Of a stretch of 63,427 bases of DNA, positions 8,417-18,528 are shown one piece after another (position 1 is the stretch's first letter; each line of letters starts with the position of its first letter). The stretch covers positions 1 to 63,427 of the forward strand of contig CAMWIW010000008.1 of assembly GCA_947174415.1 (NCBI GenBank). The letters are read 5' to 3'. The DNA comes from an uncultured Clostridia bacterium (GTDB lineage: Bacteria; Bacillota; Clostridia; Christensenellales; Borkfalkiaceae). Under the pieces are notes generated by a model. That model worked only from the letters and a program-made list of their open reading frames with translations, made no database searches and was not told where the DNA came from. Both the position numbers and the translations under genes were made by a program.

Positions 8417-9457
8417 TTATGAATTTTTTCTATTTACTTTTTCTGATAACACACTCATTAAATAAGGGCGGATAGAGTTATAAATGATTGCACGTATTTT
8501 TTTATGCATATTATATGTAATATCTTCTTTTTTCCTTTTGCTAAACATTTTTAAGAAAAAGTTATAATCCTCCTCGCCATCATATCCGTTATAATCAGTA
8601 ATACTTATATGTTAAGCAAGCCTTAACGTCAAGTTTTTCGATACTTAGTACGTCAGCAAAAGCATTCAAAAGAGCATACATAACGGAAAGCATAGTTGCA
8701 TAATCCCACGTATCCGTTTCAAATTCGATTTTTGCAACATCAGTCTTAAATTCATGATGCAAGCTGTACTTATTCAAGTTTGTGTTTATGCAAAATCCTT
8801 TCCCGAATGGACTGGCATGTTTCGGGCCGTCTTTAATGGCTTCAACTTTGCTTTTATAATCAATATATTGAATTAATTTACCCGTTTCGTCTGCAACAAT
8901 TGTATATCCGCACTTTGAACATACGTAAAAATCTTCTGTAGATTTTACTACCAGCGAATCGTTTGCCGTAGATTGTACATTTATCTTGATATCCCCGAAG
9001 TCATACGAATATGTGCTTATTGTATCAGCATTTTTATCTCCGATATAAACGGCTTCTGTTCTGTACTTTAGCTCCTGTGCAGTTAAAGGCACAGCTTTCA
9101 CATCTTGCTCGGCTATAAAACCGGCACGAGGTTCGATATTTTTTTAAAATCCCTTGGGCGCAGAATTTCACCGCAAACTGAACAAGGCTGCCCGTCCAGG
9201 CTGATTAACATATTACTGTAATTTATATGCTCGCATTTAGGGCACCGTGCGATAAATGACACGTCGAAATCGGGCATTTCGCTTTTGTTTACAATAGGTT
9301 TTCTTATGTAACGACTTGTATATAAGTTACCATCGGCAACGACTTCTGCCGACGGAGCATACTCGGCAATAGAGACTGATAAATCTCTGCTCAAATTCAG
9401 CGCTTTAAATTCTTTAGAAGAAATATTCTGTGCCAGTTCAACCGAATCTACGGGGAA
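8417..9457 (-). pseudogene. Decayed DUF1998 / DrmB-like protein gene
   Basis: Three leftward frames join into one protein text. Frame one (9457-9113) reads NLSRDLSVSIAEYAPSAEVV followed by a zinc-ribbon pair CPKC and CSVC. Restoring one A in a short A run near 9131-9137 continues it into NIEPRAGFIAEQDVKAV and the 168-codon frame ending at 8595. That frame carries CSKCGY and TDVAKIEFETDTWDYATMLS. A further one-base shift at 8597 leads to 60 more codons ending at 8417. The SEYAPG-like phrase, zinc ribbon and TDV...YALL pattern match DUF1998 regions of DrmB (DISARM) and related helicase tails. There is no N-terminal part and no helicase motif. It is the last gene of the pPIWI-RE operon and appears inactivated. 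Confidence 0.6.
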
Positions 9458-9505
9458 TTAAATCAAATTTTCCTTGTTATCTTATTGCTTTTGTAAATGA
9501 AAAAG

Positions 9506-10051
9506 TTATATATACCTTTCAATGGGATATCCAAGTAGCGACATTATTTTAAGCTCATCAAGACTATCTTTAAGAGCATTGTGCGTCTCTTGATATGTAA
9601 TATCTCCGGTAAGCATTCTTAAAATTGCTTGAACACCATATCCTGATTTAAGTCGCCCAGTTGAACACATTGGCATTCCACGCGGTATCTTATGATTATA
9701 TTGGATATACGCCGCTAATTTCATTATATCAAACCAACGCATACCCGCAAGTTCCGGCAGATGATTTCTATCGAATACTGCGTTATATGCAAACACTTTA
9801 TTAACGCAGTTATTTTTACACCAATCAATCAGATTATTAAGCGCTTCTGAACGAGAACAAATTATAGGATTTTTAAAATCGCAAGTTAGAAGGACATCTG
9901 AGTACATTCCCCCTGTACGATATTCAGGGTCTAATATGTAATACTTTGATTCAAGTGGCAACATAGTATCACTATTCGCTATAACTGCCCCAATAGACAT
10001 AACCTCATCTGCCCACGTTGTTTCAGTATCTATTACAACAAACTTCTCCAT
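9506..10051 (-). CDS. DEDDh 3'-5' exonuclease (DnaQ-like)
   Basis: The 181-residue protein is a compact DnaQ-fold exonuclease. Exo I is VVIDTETTWADE (D and E at residues 8 and 10), Exo II is NAVFDRNHL, and Exo III is THNALKDSLDEL, where the H-x4-D spacing gives the DEDDh class. No other domain is present. It overlaps the upstream helicase-nuclease gene by 19 bp and so is translated with it. As part of this operon it probably trims single strands or RNA/DNA ends made by the helicases or the PIWI-like protein. That role is inferred. The start lies inside the upstream gene and follows ACAAGC rather than a strong ribosome site, so coupling is likely. Confidence 0.85.
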   Translation of the reverse strand: MEKFVVIDTETTWADEVMSIGAVIANSDTMLPLESKYYILDPEYRTGGMYSDVLLTCDFKNPIICSRSEALNNLIDWCKNNCVNKVFAYNAVFDRNHLPELAGMRWFDIMKLAAYIQYNHKIPRGMPMCSTGRLKSGYGVQAILRMLTGDITYQETHNALKDSLDELKIMSLLGYPIERYI

Positions 10052-11865
10052 TGCTTGTCCTCTGTCGTATAAAATTTATCTATTGCCCTCTTAGTAACTG
10101 TCTTCGCAACAGCATCAAGAAAGGCAGCCCTGTTTGGAATTTTTATCTCAAACTTAGCATTATTTCTTGTATTCCATAAAATACCTTTTGACAAACCTAA
10201 CGCAACAACGTAGCTTGCACATTGCAAAAAATGCACGTGAGAAAGCTCTGATACAAATTTTAATTCATATACTGTATCACCCCTAACCGCATCCGCAAGG
10301 CCTTTGGCAAGAAAAGCTTTTTTACCGCTTCCATAGGCAAAAGTAATTTTACATTCTGACTGCACATCTTCATCGGGTTGTAATGTTGTGTTTAACCTTT
10401 TAATTAGTGCCTTCTTTTCTTTCTTTTGAACGAACGGCGTTGAAACCTGTTGCATATACCTTAGTTGCCTAGTTTCTAATCTCGTTAATAAAAGTATCTT
10501 TCTGTCAAGTGAATCGGCATCTTTTTTTGAATATAATCCCTTTTCTTGTGGATGTAAGGTAAAATAAAACTCAAGACTCTTATCTATATCATATCCGTTG
10601 AAAAATACTGCTTCCTGATATATCCCTATACAGGGAGAAAGGTCAATCAACTCATCCCTGTTTTTAATTTTTATATCTTCTGAATTATTGCTTTCAATCT
10701 CTTTTATATCCAATAATGAGTAGCATTCTTCTATATCCTCAACATATTTAAAATCGAACATAGTAGAAATATCCATATCCTGAAATATTACATTTTCTTC
10801 TGGTTTAGACTTCAATGTATTTTCAGAAAGTTTTTCTTCACCATTTGAAACGAAAATTATTTTCTCTTTTCCCCTGCTAGCTGCAACGCAGAAAATGTTA
10901 CGCAGTATTTCAAATGACTGCTGAGGCTTATCTATGCGCACAGCCCAATAGCTTTCTGTAAAATCAAATACAATACATATATTCCGTTCCAGTCCTTTAC
11001 TGCTGTCATAAGTAGTAAAAATTGCGCATGAACTATCAGGCTCTACAGCCCTATTACCATCATCGTCTTGTATACTTGAATATAAGGTTCTCTTATTGAA
11101 AATATCAGGATAATTATCTTCAAGTTCGTTTTGAACGTCTGACATATCTCCGGTTCTTGAGCCTAGGCATAATATATCTTTTGGATTTTTGTCAGCAAGA
11201 AATGCAATTACCTCTGCAGTATTCATGTTCATTATTTCGCAATTCTCATTTACACCAATGATTGGTTTATCCCAGATACGCCCAAGCAATTCCGCATGAT
11301 TTGCAGAGAGCCTAAAACATTTTGTAAACGTAAGCTTTTCGTAATCGCATAAAAACTTATCTATAAATTCAGGAACGTTGAGTACAGTTTTATCATATAT
11401 TTTCTGTTTCATGTCCCCAACGGCGACTATCTGCATATTAGGATTAGCCGATTTTATATATTCAAGCATTTCGGCAAATTCCTGCTCAATATCTTGATAT
11501 TCGTCCAAAATGAGGATATCAAAATGAGGTATAGGCGGTTTTACTTGTAGAAATTTTTGAACCAAATCATGAATACCCGCACTTATATTTTGTTTCTTAA
11601 GCATTGAAAACGCAAAGCCGTGGTAATTAGTTACGGTAACGAATCGCCTTTTTATCTTCTTACGCGCATCAAGTTTTAAAAGCTTGTTATAAGTAAGATA
11701 TAAAATTTTACAATTTAATGGAAGCTCTTCGCACAAGTGCTGTATAGCAGTTGTTTTACCGCTGCCTATACAGGCATCGACAAGTATATTTTTGCCTTGC
11801 TTAGCAACTTCAATAAATTTAATTTGTTCATCGGATAAGTTAATTTTAAAATTAGATATGCTCAT
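10033..11865 (-). CDS. UvrD/Rep-like helicase fused to a RecB/Cas4-like nuclease domain
   Basis: Residues 1-370 form a superfamily 1A helicase. It has Walker A ACIGSGKTTA (about 33), Walker B ILDEYQDIEQE (about 120), motif III VGDMKQKIYD, and later TTYDSSKGLERN and VAASRGKEKIIFV. The C-terminal 200 residues resemble a RecB/Cas4-type PD-(D/E)XK nuclease: GLADAVRGDTVYELKFVSE gives the D and ExK residues and HFLQCASYV the QxxxY motif. Helicase plus nuclease in one chain suggests unwinding with end processing. The gene starts 9 bp after the pPIWI-RE gene and overlaps the exonuclease gene. The DEYQD box and the nuclease residues look intact. A defence role follows from context. Confidence 0.82.
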   Translation of the reverse strand: MSISNFKINLSDEQIKFIEVAKQGKNILVDACIGSGKTTAIQHLCEELPLNCKILYLTYNKLLKLDARKKIKRRFVTVTNYHGFAFSMLKKQNISAGIHDLVQKFLQVKPPIPHFDILILDEYQDIEQEFAEMLEYIKSANPNMQIVAVGDMKQKIYDKTVLNVPEFIDKFLCDYEKLTFTKCFRLSANHAELLGRIWDKPIIGVNENCEIMNMNTAEVIAFLADKNPKDILCLGSRTGDMSDVQNELEDNYPDIFNKRTLYSSIQDDDGNRAVEPDSSCAIFTTYDSSKGLERNICIVFDFTESYWAVRIDKPQQSFEILRNIFCVAASRGKEKIIFVSNGEEKLSENTLKSKPEENVIFQDMDISTMFDFKYVEDIEECYSLLDIKEIESNNSEDIKIKNRDELIDLSPCIGIYQEAVFFNGYDIDKSLEFYFTLHPQEKGLYSKKDADSLDRKILLLTRLETRQLRYMQQVSTPFVQKKEKKALIKRLNTTLQPDEDVQSECKITFAYGSGKKAFLAKGLADAVRGDTVYELKFVSELSHVHFLQCASYVVALGLSKGILWNTRNNAKFEIKIPNRAAFLDAVAKTVTKRAIDKFYTTEDKQWRSLL

Positions 11866-11874
11866 ACCCTTAAT

Positions 11875-14382
11875 TTACGAAAAATCGATATATTGCTCAA
11901 TCAAATTTAAATAATGCAAAGGCAAAGGTAAGTTTGTGACAGAATTGTATTGAGGAGAAAGATGCCTTAATTGATTCAGGAAATTTATCACTTCAAACGA
12001 ATCATCATTTTCGCATAAACTTAAAGGAAAATATTCTAATAACCTTCTCCCTTTATATGGTTTATTAGAATTAGAATAGCTATATTCTTTATTACCGTCA
12101 ACGTACGCCCTATCATTCTTTTTTTCAGTAACACTTGCGTAATAAACTTCCTTATATTTAAAAATTCCGTCAGCAAACCCGGTTGTATTATATCCATCGG
12201 TAAAGTAATAATTAGGGATCTCATCATTGTCTCTAATTCTTACAACTCGAAGTTTAGAATTATTTAAGTTAAATGAAACGGAACAAAGCTTATTGCCTAT
12301 ATCAATATTGTGGGGTCTATACTCGCCCATATAAGAGTACGTACTTATTTTTTTATTAGAAATTCCCGGCCACAACTCACCTCTAACAAACCCATCACCA
12401 GAGACAATTACAATTGCATCTTGATAGCGGTAATAATTTTCCAAGCCTTTAATTTTCTGCTCTATATATCTTTTTGATGCTTCAAAGCACAGCTTATCGC
12501 AATACCTATTCATTGATAGTTTACAAAATTCTATACAAGCTTGATAATAACTCGTTGGCAATCCATTATTCACCACAGGGCTTTCAACAGTAATTAGTCT
12601 ATCGCTTATATCATACTTTAACAGCATCGGTACAGCACGTATATTTGTACCTGACATAGTTTTAATATTTGAATGTGCGCCAATAGCTAAAATGGGATAT
12701 CTTAAAAATTTATCAAGCTTAGTAGCGCATTTTGTATATCCGAATTGGCGGAGCAAATCATATATTGCAACCGATATTTTATGCTGCAACCCATTAACTT
12801 CTTTAGTGTCGTTTTCATCTATCGGATTAATAAACTGAGTAACGCGATTAGTCAATGCAAATCCACAACGCAACAGATTTTTTGCATCCTTAACGTTTTT
12901 ATAGTCTTGATTTTTTGGCAGAATTATAATACTACCGACCATTAAATTTCTTGAAGCCTGCCCTATACTTTCACTGATTTGCCTAATTCTCTCCGTTCTT
13001 TTAGATACATTATTGTAATCTTGAATTAAAATGGGATCGGCAAAATTTTTTAACGGGAGTTTTTGTATATCAATTCTAAAATCTTCAGTATCCGTATTGA
13101 TTACAACCTTTAACCCATCTTCTATTTTTTTCGCCAGTTCATTATCATTGCTTAACGAATAAATTTCTATTCTTGCCCCACCAAAACCTGTATTGGATAA
13201 ACATTCGCAAATATCAATCCCATTTGGAGCCCACGTATCTTTATCTTCTTTTAATGGTACGGGATTTAATCTTGCGGCTCTTGCTTTTACTTTATTTAAC
13301 GTATCGCTCTTTGATACGAATTCTTTAATCAAGTCATAAATTGCAGTATAAAACGTAACTTTATCAAGGGCACTTATTCCGGTACCGATTTTAGATTCAC
13401 CGGAAAAGCTATTTTCGGTAGAACACGTACAATAAATCTGTGGATCACTTTTTGTTGCATCATTGTAAAACTCTATTCTGTTCATAACGTCATCTGCTTT
13501 CGGTAAACTATTCGGGTATGCAAAGTTGTAACAGTTTTCATCGGCGTCTTTCCATGTTACCTGATTATAGTTAGATAACATAGTAATCTTATAATAAATA
13601 TGCTCGCTATTATGTTTAACGTAAACGCTCATGTTATTTCTTAAATACTTTTTTGAGCGCGCCGACGTGTTTTTAAATATTCTTCTGCTACAGTTTAGAA
13701 GCAACATCGACGAAGTAGTATTCTGTCCCGGAATTGTTTGTAGCCCGAAAGAAAAAACGTAGGCATACATATCACCTTTATATCCTTTAATAACTTGCGA
13801 CATTAACTCATTGCGTCCGGAATAATTCAATACCAATTCTGTATTGTCGTAAACAATAGATTTACCAATCATACTCTCCATCAGTTTAAGGCAAAAGCCG
13901 TTGTAAGCATATTGGCTTACTATTATTCCGTTTTCGTCAATAATCTTCACATTTTCGGTATTAATATAATTTAACAACTCTTGCGAATTTATTAAGTTGA
14001 TAAATTTAGTTAATGCCTCCTGCACTCCATCGTTCTTTAAATACTTAACATAAAATGATTGCGCAGCCGCTTGCAAATTGATGCAAATATCCTGGCATAC
14101 ATTAGCGTCTATTTCCTTTAAGCAAACAATCCACTTTGAATCATCACTTCCCTTACGCATACTGTTAATTTCAATTAACCCATGCACCCAATTGGCACAA
14201 ATTTGGCTAAGTGCGCTACATAAAGGTAAATTATACTTATCATAGTCATATTTGGGGTTCGCAGTAATTGCCAGTTCAGCCAGGCATTCCTTCCATAAAG
14301 GAGGGAATCCAACAGTATAAGTTTTAATCGTTAAAGCTTTCGGGATAAAAGCCATCATCTGAAGTTGTTTCTGTTGACTCAT
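11875..14382 (-). CDS. pPIWI-RE protein (prokaryotic PIWI-like, RNase H fold)
   Basis: The 835-residue protein matches the pPIWI-RE family, whose N-terminal X (DUF3962-like) region precedes a PIWI/RNase H-fold module. In the C-terminal third I see VSGDGFVRGELWPGI, in the place of the family D-x-x-x-R...WP strand. Next come LRVVRIRDNDEIPNYY and VYYASVTEKKND. The last 30 residues contain RHLSPQYNSVTNLPLPLHYL, the strongly conserved arginine-bearing family tail, with a glutamate close behind. The family is proposed to bind nucleic-acid duplexes or R-loops guided by RNA. The gene sits between the DinG-type helicase (59 bp overlap) and the UvrD-like gene, as in the described three-gene island. AAAGGAG lies 12 bases before the ATG at 14382. 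Confidence 0.85.
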   Translation of the reverse strand: MSQQKQLQMMAFIPKALTIKTYTVGFPPLWKECLAELAITANPKYDYDKYNLPLCSALSQICANWVHGLIEINSMRKGSDDSKWIVCLKEIDANVCQDICINLQAAAQSFYVKYLKNDGVQEALTKFINLINSQELLNYINTENVKIIDENGIIVSQYAYNGFCLKLMESMIGKSIVYDNTELVLNYSGRNELMSQVIKGYKGDMYAYVFSFGLQTIPGQNTTSSMLLLNCSRRIFKNTSARSKKYLRNNMSVYVKHNSEHIYYKITMLSNYNQVTWKDADENCYNFAYPNSLPKADDVMNRIEFYNDATKSDPQIYCTCSTENSFSGESKIGTGISALDKVTFYTAIYDLIKEFVSKSDTLNKVKARAARLNPVPLKEDKDTWAPNGIDICECLSNTGFGGARIEIYSLSNDNELAKKIEDGLKVVINTDTEDFRIDIQKLPLKNFADPILIQDYNNVSKRTERIRQISESIGQASRNLMVGSIIILPKNQDYKNVKDAKNLLRCGFALTNRVTQFINPIDENDTKEVNGLQHKISVAIYDLLRQFGYTKCATKLDKFLRYPILAIGAHSNIKTMSGTNIRAVPMLLKYDISDRLITVESPVVNNGLPTSYYQACIEFCKLSMNRYCDKLCFEASKRYIEQKIKGLENYYRYQDAIVIVSGDGFVRGELWPGISNKKISTYSYMGEYRPHNIDIGNKLCSVSFNLNNSKLRVVRIRDNDEIPNYYFTDGYNTTGFADGIFKYKEVYYASVTEKKNDRAYVDGNKEYSYSNSNKPYKGRRLLEYFPLSLCENDDSFEVINFLNQLRHLSPQYNSVTNLPLPLHYLNLIEQYIDFS

Positions 14383-17300
14383 AATTTACATTCTCCTTTA
14401 ATGCGTTATAAAATGATTCATATAATGCTTTCGCTATATATCCATCCGTTTTTATCAAATAATCTATATAATCACATATTTCTTTTAATATTTCAAAAGA
14501 CCCGTCTCCTCTTCCGCCGTTAAATGCGCCGTCAGCAAAATATATTCTTGGCGGTTCGCCAATTTTTGATATATCGCTAACTCTGGCAGCCCTACCATAA
14601 ATTTGGTCTAACATAATAAATACCGTTGCAACTACATCTCTCTTGCTTTCATCCGATAAAAATCTAAGCCCCACCGCACTATCTTTCTGCATCATATCCC
14701 AAAATTTTCCTGCTTCCGTTTTTACTTTATCAGAAAACACGCCCAAATCATCAACGATTGCATTGCAAAAGCGCATTGAAATATAGCCGTTTAATTTGCT
14801 GACTTTCAATGATATGTCATCAGGCACAGACATAGGTCTTACTAAAAAGAAAATACTTCTTATTGCTGAATTTGCGTTCTTGTCTAATATGTTATATCCC
14901 CTACATATAACAGCTGCCGGAGCAACAAGAATCTTCTCTTCCGCATTGTCAAAATAAATAAGGTCATTTTTCCTTAACATACAATTTCCCGAACGGGTTT
15001 CGTCATCACGGATTAATACGGCGCATTTATGAGCACTCTTTATATCATTAAGTAGCCTTTTGGTATGAATCCATGTTTCATGCGCTTCGTCGTAACTGTT
15101 GACAATAAACAAAATCTTCCCGGGTTTATTTAACTCTGCTTCTATATCTGGACGTATTTCATAAAGTAATTTTGAAATCCGCTCCGCTCTCCCTTCTTTA
15201 TTTCCGCCAGAAATAACTGTAGTTGCACCACATGTGCGTATTATTGACTTGCTTAAATAATCAGTTGTTTCTTCTGAAGATTCAAGTATATAATTCACCG
15301 GAGCATTTATATGGTATTGTAACGAACCGGGAGCATAACTTGAGCCTGAAAGCAAAATAGTATGTGGTCCCAAAGGGGTACCCTCCTCATTAACTTTTAA
15401 CCACGGCAAAGAAAGCATCAGATATCTACCGCAGGCATATTGCCTGTATATTTTAAGTTTCTCATCAGATTTGGAATACATCATACCGAAAATATTACCC
15501 ATTGGTGCCGACGGTAAGAATTTTTGTTGAGTTATAAATCTTGCTTGCAAAAAATCTGATATATTGTTATTTCGAAGTACTTCTCTGTCAACCGATTTCG
15601 CGGCATCATCTATTCTGTAAACAAATCTATCAAAGAAAATAACCTTTAGAAGTAATTGTATATGACGGTAATCTTTTTTGTCTATATGGATTTTATGATT
15701 CGAAAATAATCTATCAAGCCTTGCGTATACATGACTGTCTTCTCTACAAGAACCATCAATAATCTCAGATAATTGATTTGTCAAATCATTATTATACAAT
15801 ATATCTTCATTTTGCACATTAACGCATTGTCTCAACGCATCTTCTAATTTCTGGTCAATTTTATCAGAATGCATTTTTTCAATTAACGTAAGCGCAGAAA
15901 ATGTTGAAGTAACTAAATTTTTCCAAGCACCTTTTTCTGTCTTTATTAGCTCATCTATATCATAAGATATTGCATCATATACAGATATCGCATCACGAGT
16001 AAGATTAAAGAATCTTCTTTCGTTTCTATCTCTGTCTACCGCCGAATGATTCTTTTTCATATCAACTGCGCTGGCATCTGCTTGTGAATTTATGAAATCA
16101 TTAAATGCTGTATTCGGCGCAAAAAAATCATCTAACGTATTTTGCACCCTGTCACATTCATCAAACATTACCACGTCAAAATTATCTATTACCTCTTCTA
16201 AAAAAAGATGATGGTTTTTACCTATAAATGAAGCCGCTAACCCAGCCACAGTAGTAATTACTATTGAAGATTTTTCAGCCTCCCGAAGCATTGCTGCCCC
16301 TGGACACATTTCAAAAAAGGGACACCTGTATTTTCCGAAATGTTTTTGTTCAGTATCGCATGAATGCAGATTATAACAGGGTCTTTCACTAAATTCCCAA
16401 GCTGTTTTATTTTCGTTATTTAATCCGTTTAAAATACAAGGCGCCGATAAATATCTTGCAATATCTTCTTCAAGATATTTTTCGCCTTTTTTTAATAATG
16501 AATATGAGTATTTCTCTTGATTTGATTTGCCAATCAATGGAGAAACAGATATTGATAATTCCTTAAAATATTTGTAGTATTCAATAACTTCATTTATTGA
16601 ATTCAAAACAATTACTGACCTATATCCGTTTTCAGCAAGATAATAGCTTATGACCTTTAATAACGTACTTTTGCCTGAACCTACCATTCCTACAATGTTA
16701 ACCAAATCTTCTATGTTCAAAATATTACTTCTATTTTTTACGTTTACTAATTTGTTTTTAGTTAAAACATTATAACAATAGTCGTCTGCTTTTATATTTT
16801 TCATTTTTAAAGCAGTGTTTAATAAATCTTCATATTTTATTTCAATTTTCTTTCTCTGCTTTACAAGGCTCTTTTCTTCTACAACACCATCTATTCTATA
16901 ATTAAAGTTATCAGGAATATCAATAGTAACAGCCTGTTTATCTTCTCGATAAAATTTATATCTGCCGGCATTTGCCATTGGCATATTTTTTTGTGTTTTT
17001 TCGCTTGAATTAATATAGTCCCAATAATACTGCTCTCTATCCGAAATAGGAATAACTTTATCTGTTTTTACTAAAATATTATTCTCAACGTTATAAAGTC
17101 TAATATTCTCATACCGCTTGTCCATATATAAGCAAAAATCTTTCTCCCACTGCATTTTTGATGCATATACAAGAAATTTCATTCTTGCTTGCTGTAACCA
17201 AAAAAGCTGTTCACTTTTTAAGCTATGGTTTATTAGTTGATACCCTCTTAAAAGAACATATGCTTTTGATGGGTTTAACTTCGGTGATACTTTTAACAAG

Positions 17301-17404
17301 ATGCACAAAACGTTTTCAATTTTTAAAAAAGCAGAAAGACTTAATTCGCTAAAATCGTCGAAATAGCCTTTTAGGGCTTTTTTGAGTAATTCCATATTAG
17401 CCAT
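14324..17404 (-). CDS. DinG/XPD-type helicase of the pPIWI-RE island
   Basis: This 1026-residue superfamily 2 helicase has Walker A GMVGSGKSTLLKVI (about 238). A cysteine cluster (about 335-375; CYNLHSCD and CPFFEMCPGA) is suited to an Fe-S cluster as in DinG/XPD. The DEAH-type box is MFDECDRVQ (about 412) and motif VI is LDQIYGRAARVSD (about 930). The first 200 residues are not recognised and may be partner-binding. It overlaps the upstream nuclease gene by 8 bp and the pPIWI-RE gene by 59 bp, indicating tight co-expression. In pPIWI-RE islands the DinG-type helicase is proposed to unwind duplexes at the invading replicon. The helicase motifs appear intact. Confidence 0.88.
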   Translation of the reverse strand: MANMELLKKALKGYFDDFSELSLSAFLKIENVLCILLKVSPKLNPSKAYVLLRGYQLINHSLKSEQLFWLQQARMKFLVYASKMQWEKDFCLYMDKRYENIRLYNVENNILVKTDKVIPISDREQYYWDYINSSEKTQKNMPMANAGRYKFYREDKQAVTIDIPDNFNYRIDGVVEEKSLVKQRKKIEIKYEDLLNTALKMKNIKADDYCYNVLTKNKLVNVKNRSNILNIEDLVNIVGMVGSGKSTLLKVISYYLAENGYRSVIVLNSINEVIEYYKYFKELSISVSPLIGKSNQEKYSYSLLKKGEKYLEEDIARYLSAPCILNGLNNENKTAWEFSERPCYNLHSCDTEQKHFGKYRCPFFEMCPGAAMLREAEKSSIVITTVAGLAASFIGKNHHLFLEEVIDNFDVVMFDECDRVQNTLDDFFAPNTAFNDFINSQADASAVDMKKNHSAVDRDRNERRFFNLTRDAISVYDAISYDIDELIKTEKGAWKNLVTSTFSALTLIEKMHSDKIDQKLEDALRQCVNVQNEDILYNNDLTNQLSEIIDGSCREDSHVYARLDRLFSNHKIHIDKKDYRHIQLLLKVIFFDRFVYRIDDAAKSVDREVLRNNNISDFLQARFITQQKFLPSAPMGNIFGMMYSKSDEKLKIYRQYACGRYLMLSLPWLKVNEEGTPLGPHTILLSGSSYAPGSLQYHINAPVNYILESSEETTDYLSKSIIRTCGATTVISGGNKEGRAERISKLLYEIRPDIEAELNKPGKILFIVNSYDEAHETWIHTKRLLNDIKSAHKCAVLIRDDETRSGNCMLRKNDLIYFDNAEEKILVAPAAVICRGYNILDKNANSAIRSIFFLVRPMSVPDDISLKVSKLNGYISMRFCNAIVDDLGVFSDKVKTEAGKFWDMMQKDSAVGLRFLSDESKRDVVATVFIMLDQIYGRAARVSDISKIGEPPRIYFADGAFNGGRGDGSFEILKEICDYIDYLIKTDGYIAKALYESFYNALKENVNYESTETTSDDGFYPESFND

Positions 17405-18515
17405 TTTTCAACTCCGCCTTTATCATCTTCTTTAGCATACTCATAGAAATGCAACTAAAATTGCTATTCTTGATTACACTATTACAAATTTTAAGATATG
17501 CAGTATTTTTCTTTGTGATATTATCTGAAATAACGTAAAACCCTTTATCTATATTTGCGTTATAAAATTTGTTGTCGTTTTTTATCTTCCCACTCAGAGT
17601 ATAAGGGTTTACAATAGTTTTAGCATCGACACCCCAACTTACACCATTTGGAAACACAATCTTTATGTCATAGCGGTCATGTTCAGGCCATAATTCGTTA
17701 TTTAAATTAAATTGCTTACAAAAATCGCGTATCTCAAGTTCCAACTTACCGGGATAGCTTATGTATCTTGCAACACCGTGCTTGAGCCTCAATGCGAATT
17801 CTTCACCTACAACATCTAAATCCGTTCTATTTAATTTCAATCCATCTACACAATCAAAATGACAACATTTGGGTTGAATGCCCTTAAACGATAAAGTCCA
17901 TCCACAATTGGGGCACTTATACAGTTCTTCTGGCATATCTTCATACGCCTTATTGAGAATGTCCTGAATAGCTGAATCTGTATTGTATTTTATTAAAAAA
18001 CTATTTCGCTTTCTAATAGTCAGCAAAGGATTCTCAATTAAAAATTGGCGAACAGCCACATATTTTTCTTGCGGCAACTCTTTCATTAAATTATATACTA
18101 TGTGTTCATCAATTGCTGATAAATCCTTTTCCGTCACTTCAAGATAATCCAAGCACTCATCTGAAAGTTCGTAACTTCGTTCATCTTGATTTAAATAAAT
18201 TAATTGCCCCATTTCCCAAAACGGTTCTTTTTGTAATTTTTCCAATGCAATATTATTCCATTCTTTGAACCATGTTTTTACAGGTAAAGTAAACATATTG
18301 CAAATCATTTCTGTTTCATTTGAAGTAGTTAAATAATTCTTTAAATCCTCACCTTCTTTCGCAACATATTGTAAAGCTAAAGCACAAAACATGTTTATCC
18401 CTTGACGAAGCAATAATCCTGTTCGATACTGCTCGGGATCATCGCTTGAAAGTTTTTCTTTAAGCCCGAAAGCAATATGTGCAAACATTTTTTCAAATAT
18501 AGCATCTTGTTCCAT
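17397..18515 (-). CDS. Zinc-ribbon REase-fold nuclease of the pPIWI-RE island
   Basis: The 372-residue protein is the first gene of the operon. A zinc ribbon occupies about residues 205-230 (CPNCGW...CCHFDC). The C-terminal part has a restriction-endonuclease-like pattern: RYDIKIVFPNGVSWGVDAKT, with the acidic residues and Lys of a PD-(D/E)XK site near residues 288-307, followed by a strand reading FYVISDN. The N-terminal helical domain would correspond to the family-specific island domain. Order and content match the nuclease component of pPIWI-RE three-gene islands. AAGGAG sits seven bases before the ATG at 18515 and directly touches the T tract of a terminator in the leader. The nuclease assignment rests on motif spacing, not on a database match. 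Confidence 0.75.
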   Translation of the reverse strand: MEQDAIFEKMFAHIAFGLKEKLSSDDPEQYRTGLLLRQGINMFCALALQYVAKEGEDLKNYLTTSNETEMICNMFTLPVKTWFKEWNNIALEKLQKEPFWEMGQLIYLNQDERSYELSDECLDYLEVTEKDLSAIDEHIVYNLMKELPQEKYVAVRQFLIENPLLTIRKRNSFLIKYNTDSAIQDILNKAYEDMPEELYKCPNCGWTLSFKGIQPKCCHFDCVDGLKLNRTDLDVVGEEFALRLKHGVARYISYPGKLELEIRDFCKQFNLNNELWPEHDRYDIKIVFPNGVSWGVDAKTIVNPYTLSGKIKNDNKFYNANIDKGFYVISDNITKKNTAYLKICNSVIKNSNFSCISMSMLKKMIKAELKNG

Positions 18516-18528
18516 CTATTTTCTCCTT

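Noticed and set aside
12036-12227. Leftward 63-codon ORF inside the pPIWI-RE gene
   Set aside because: It is an alternative frame of a strongly supported gene with no separate start signals.
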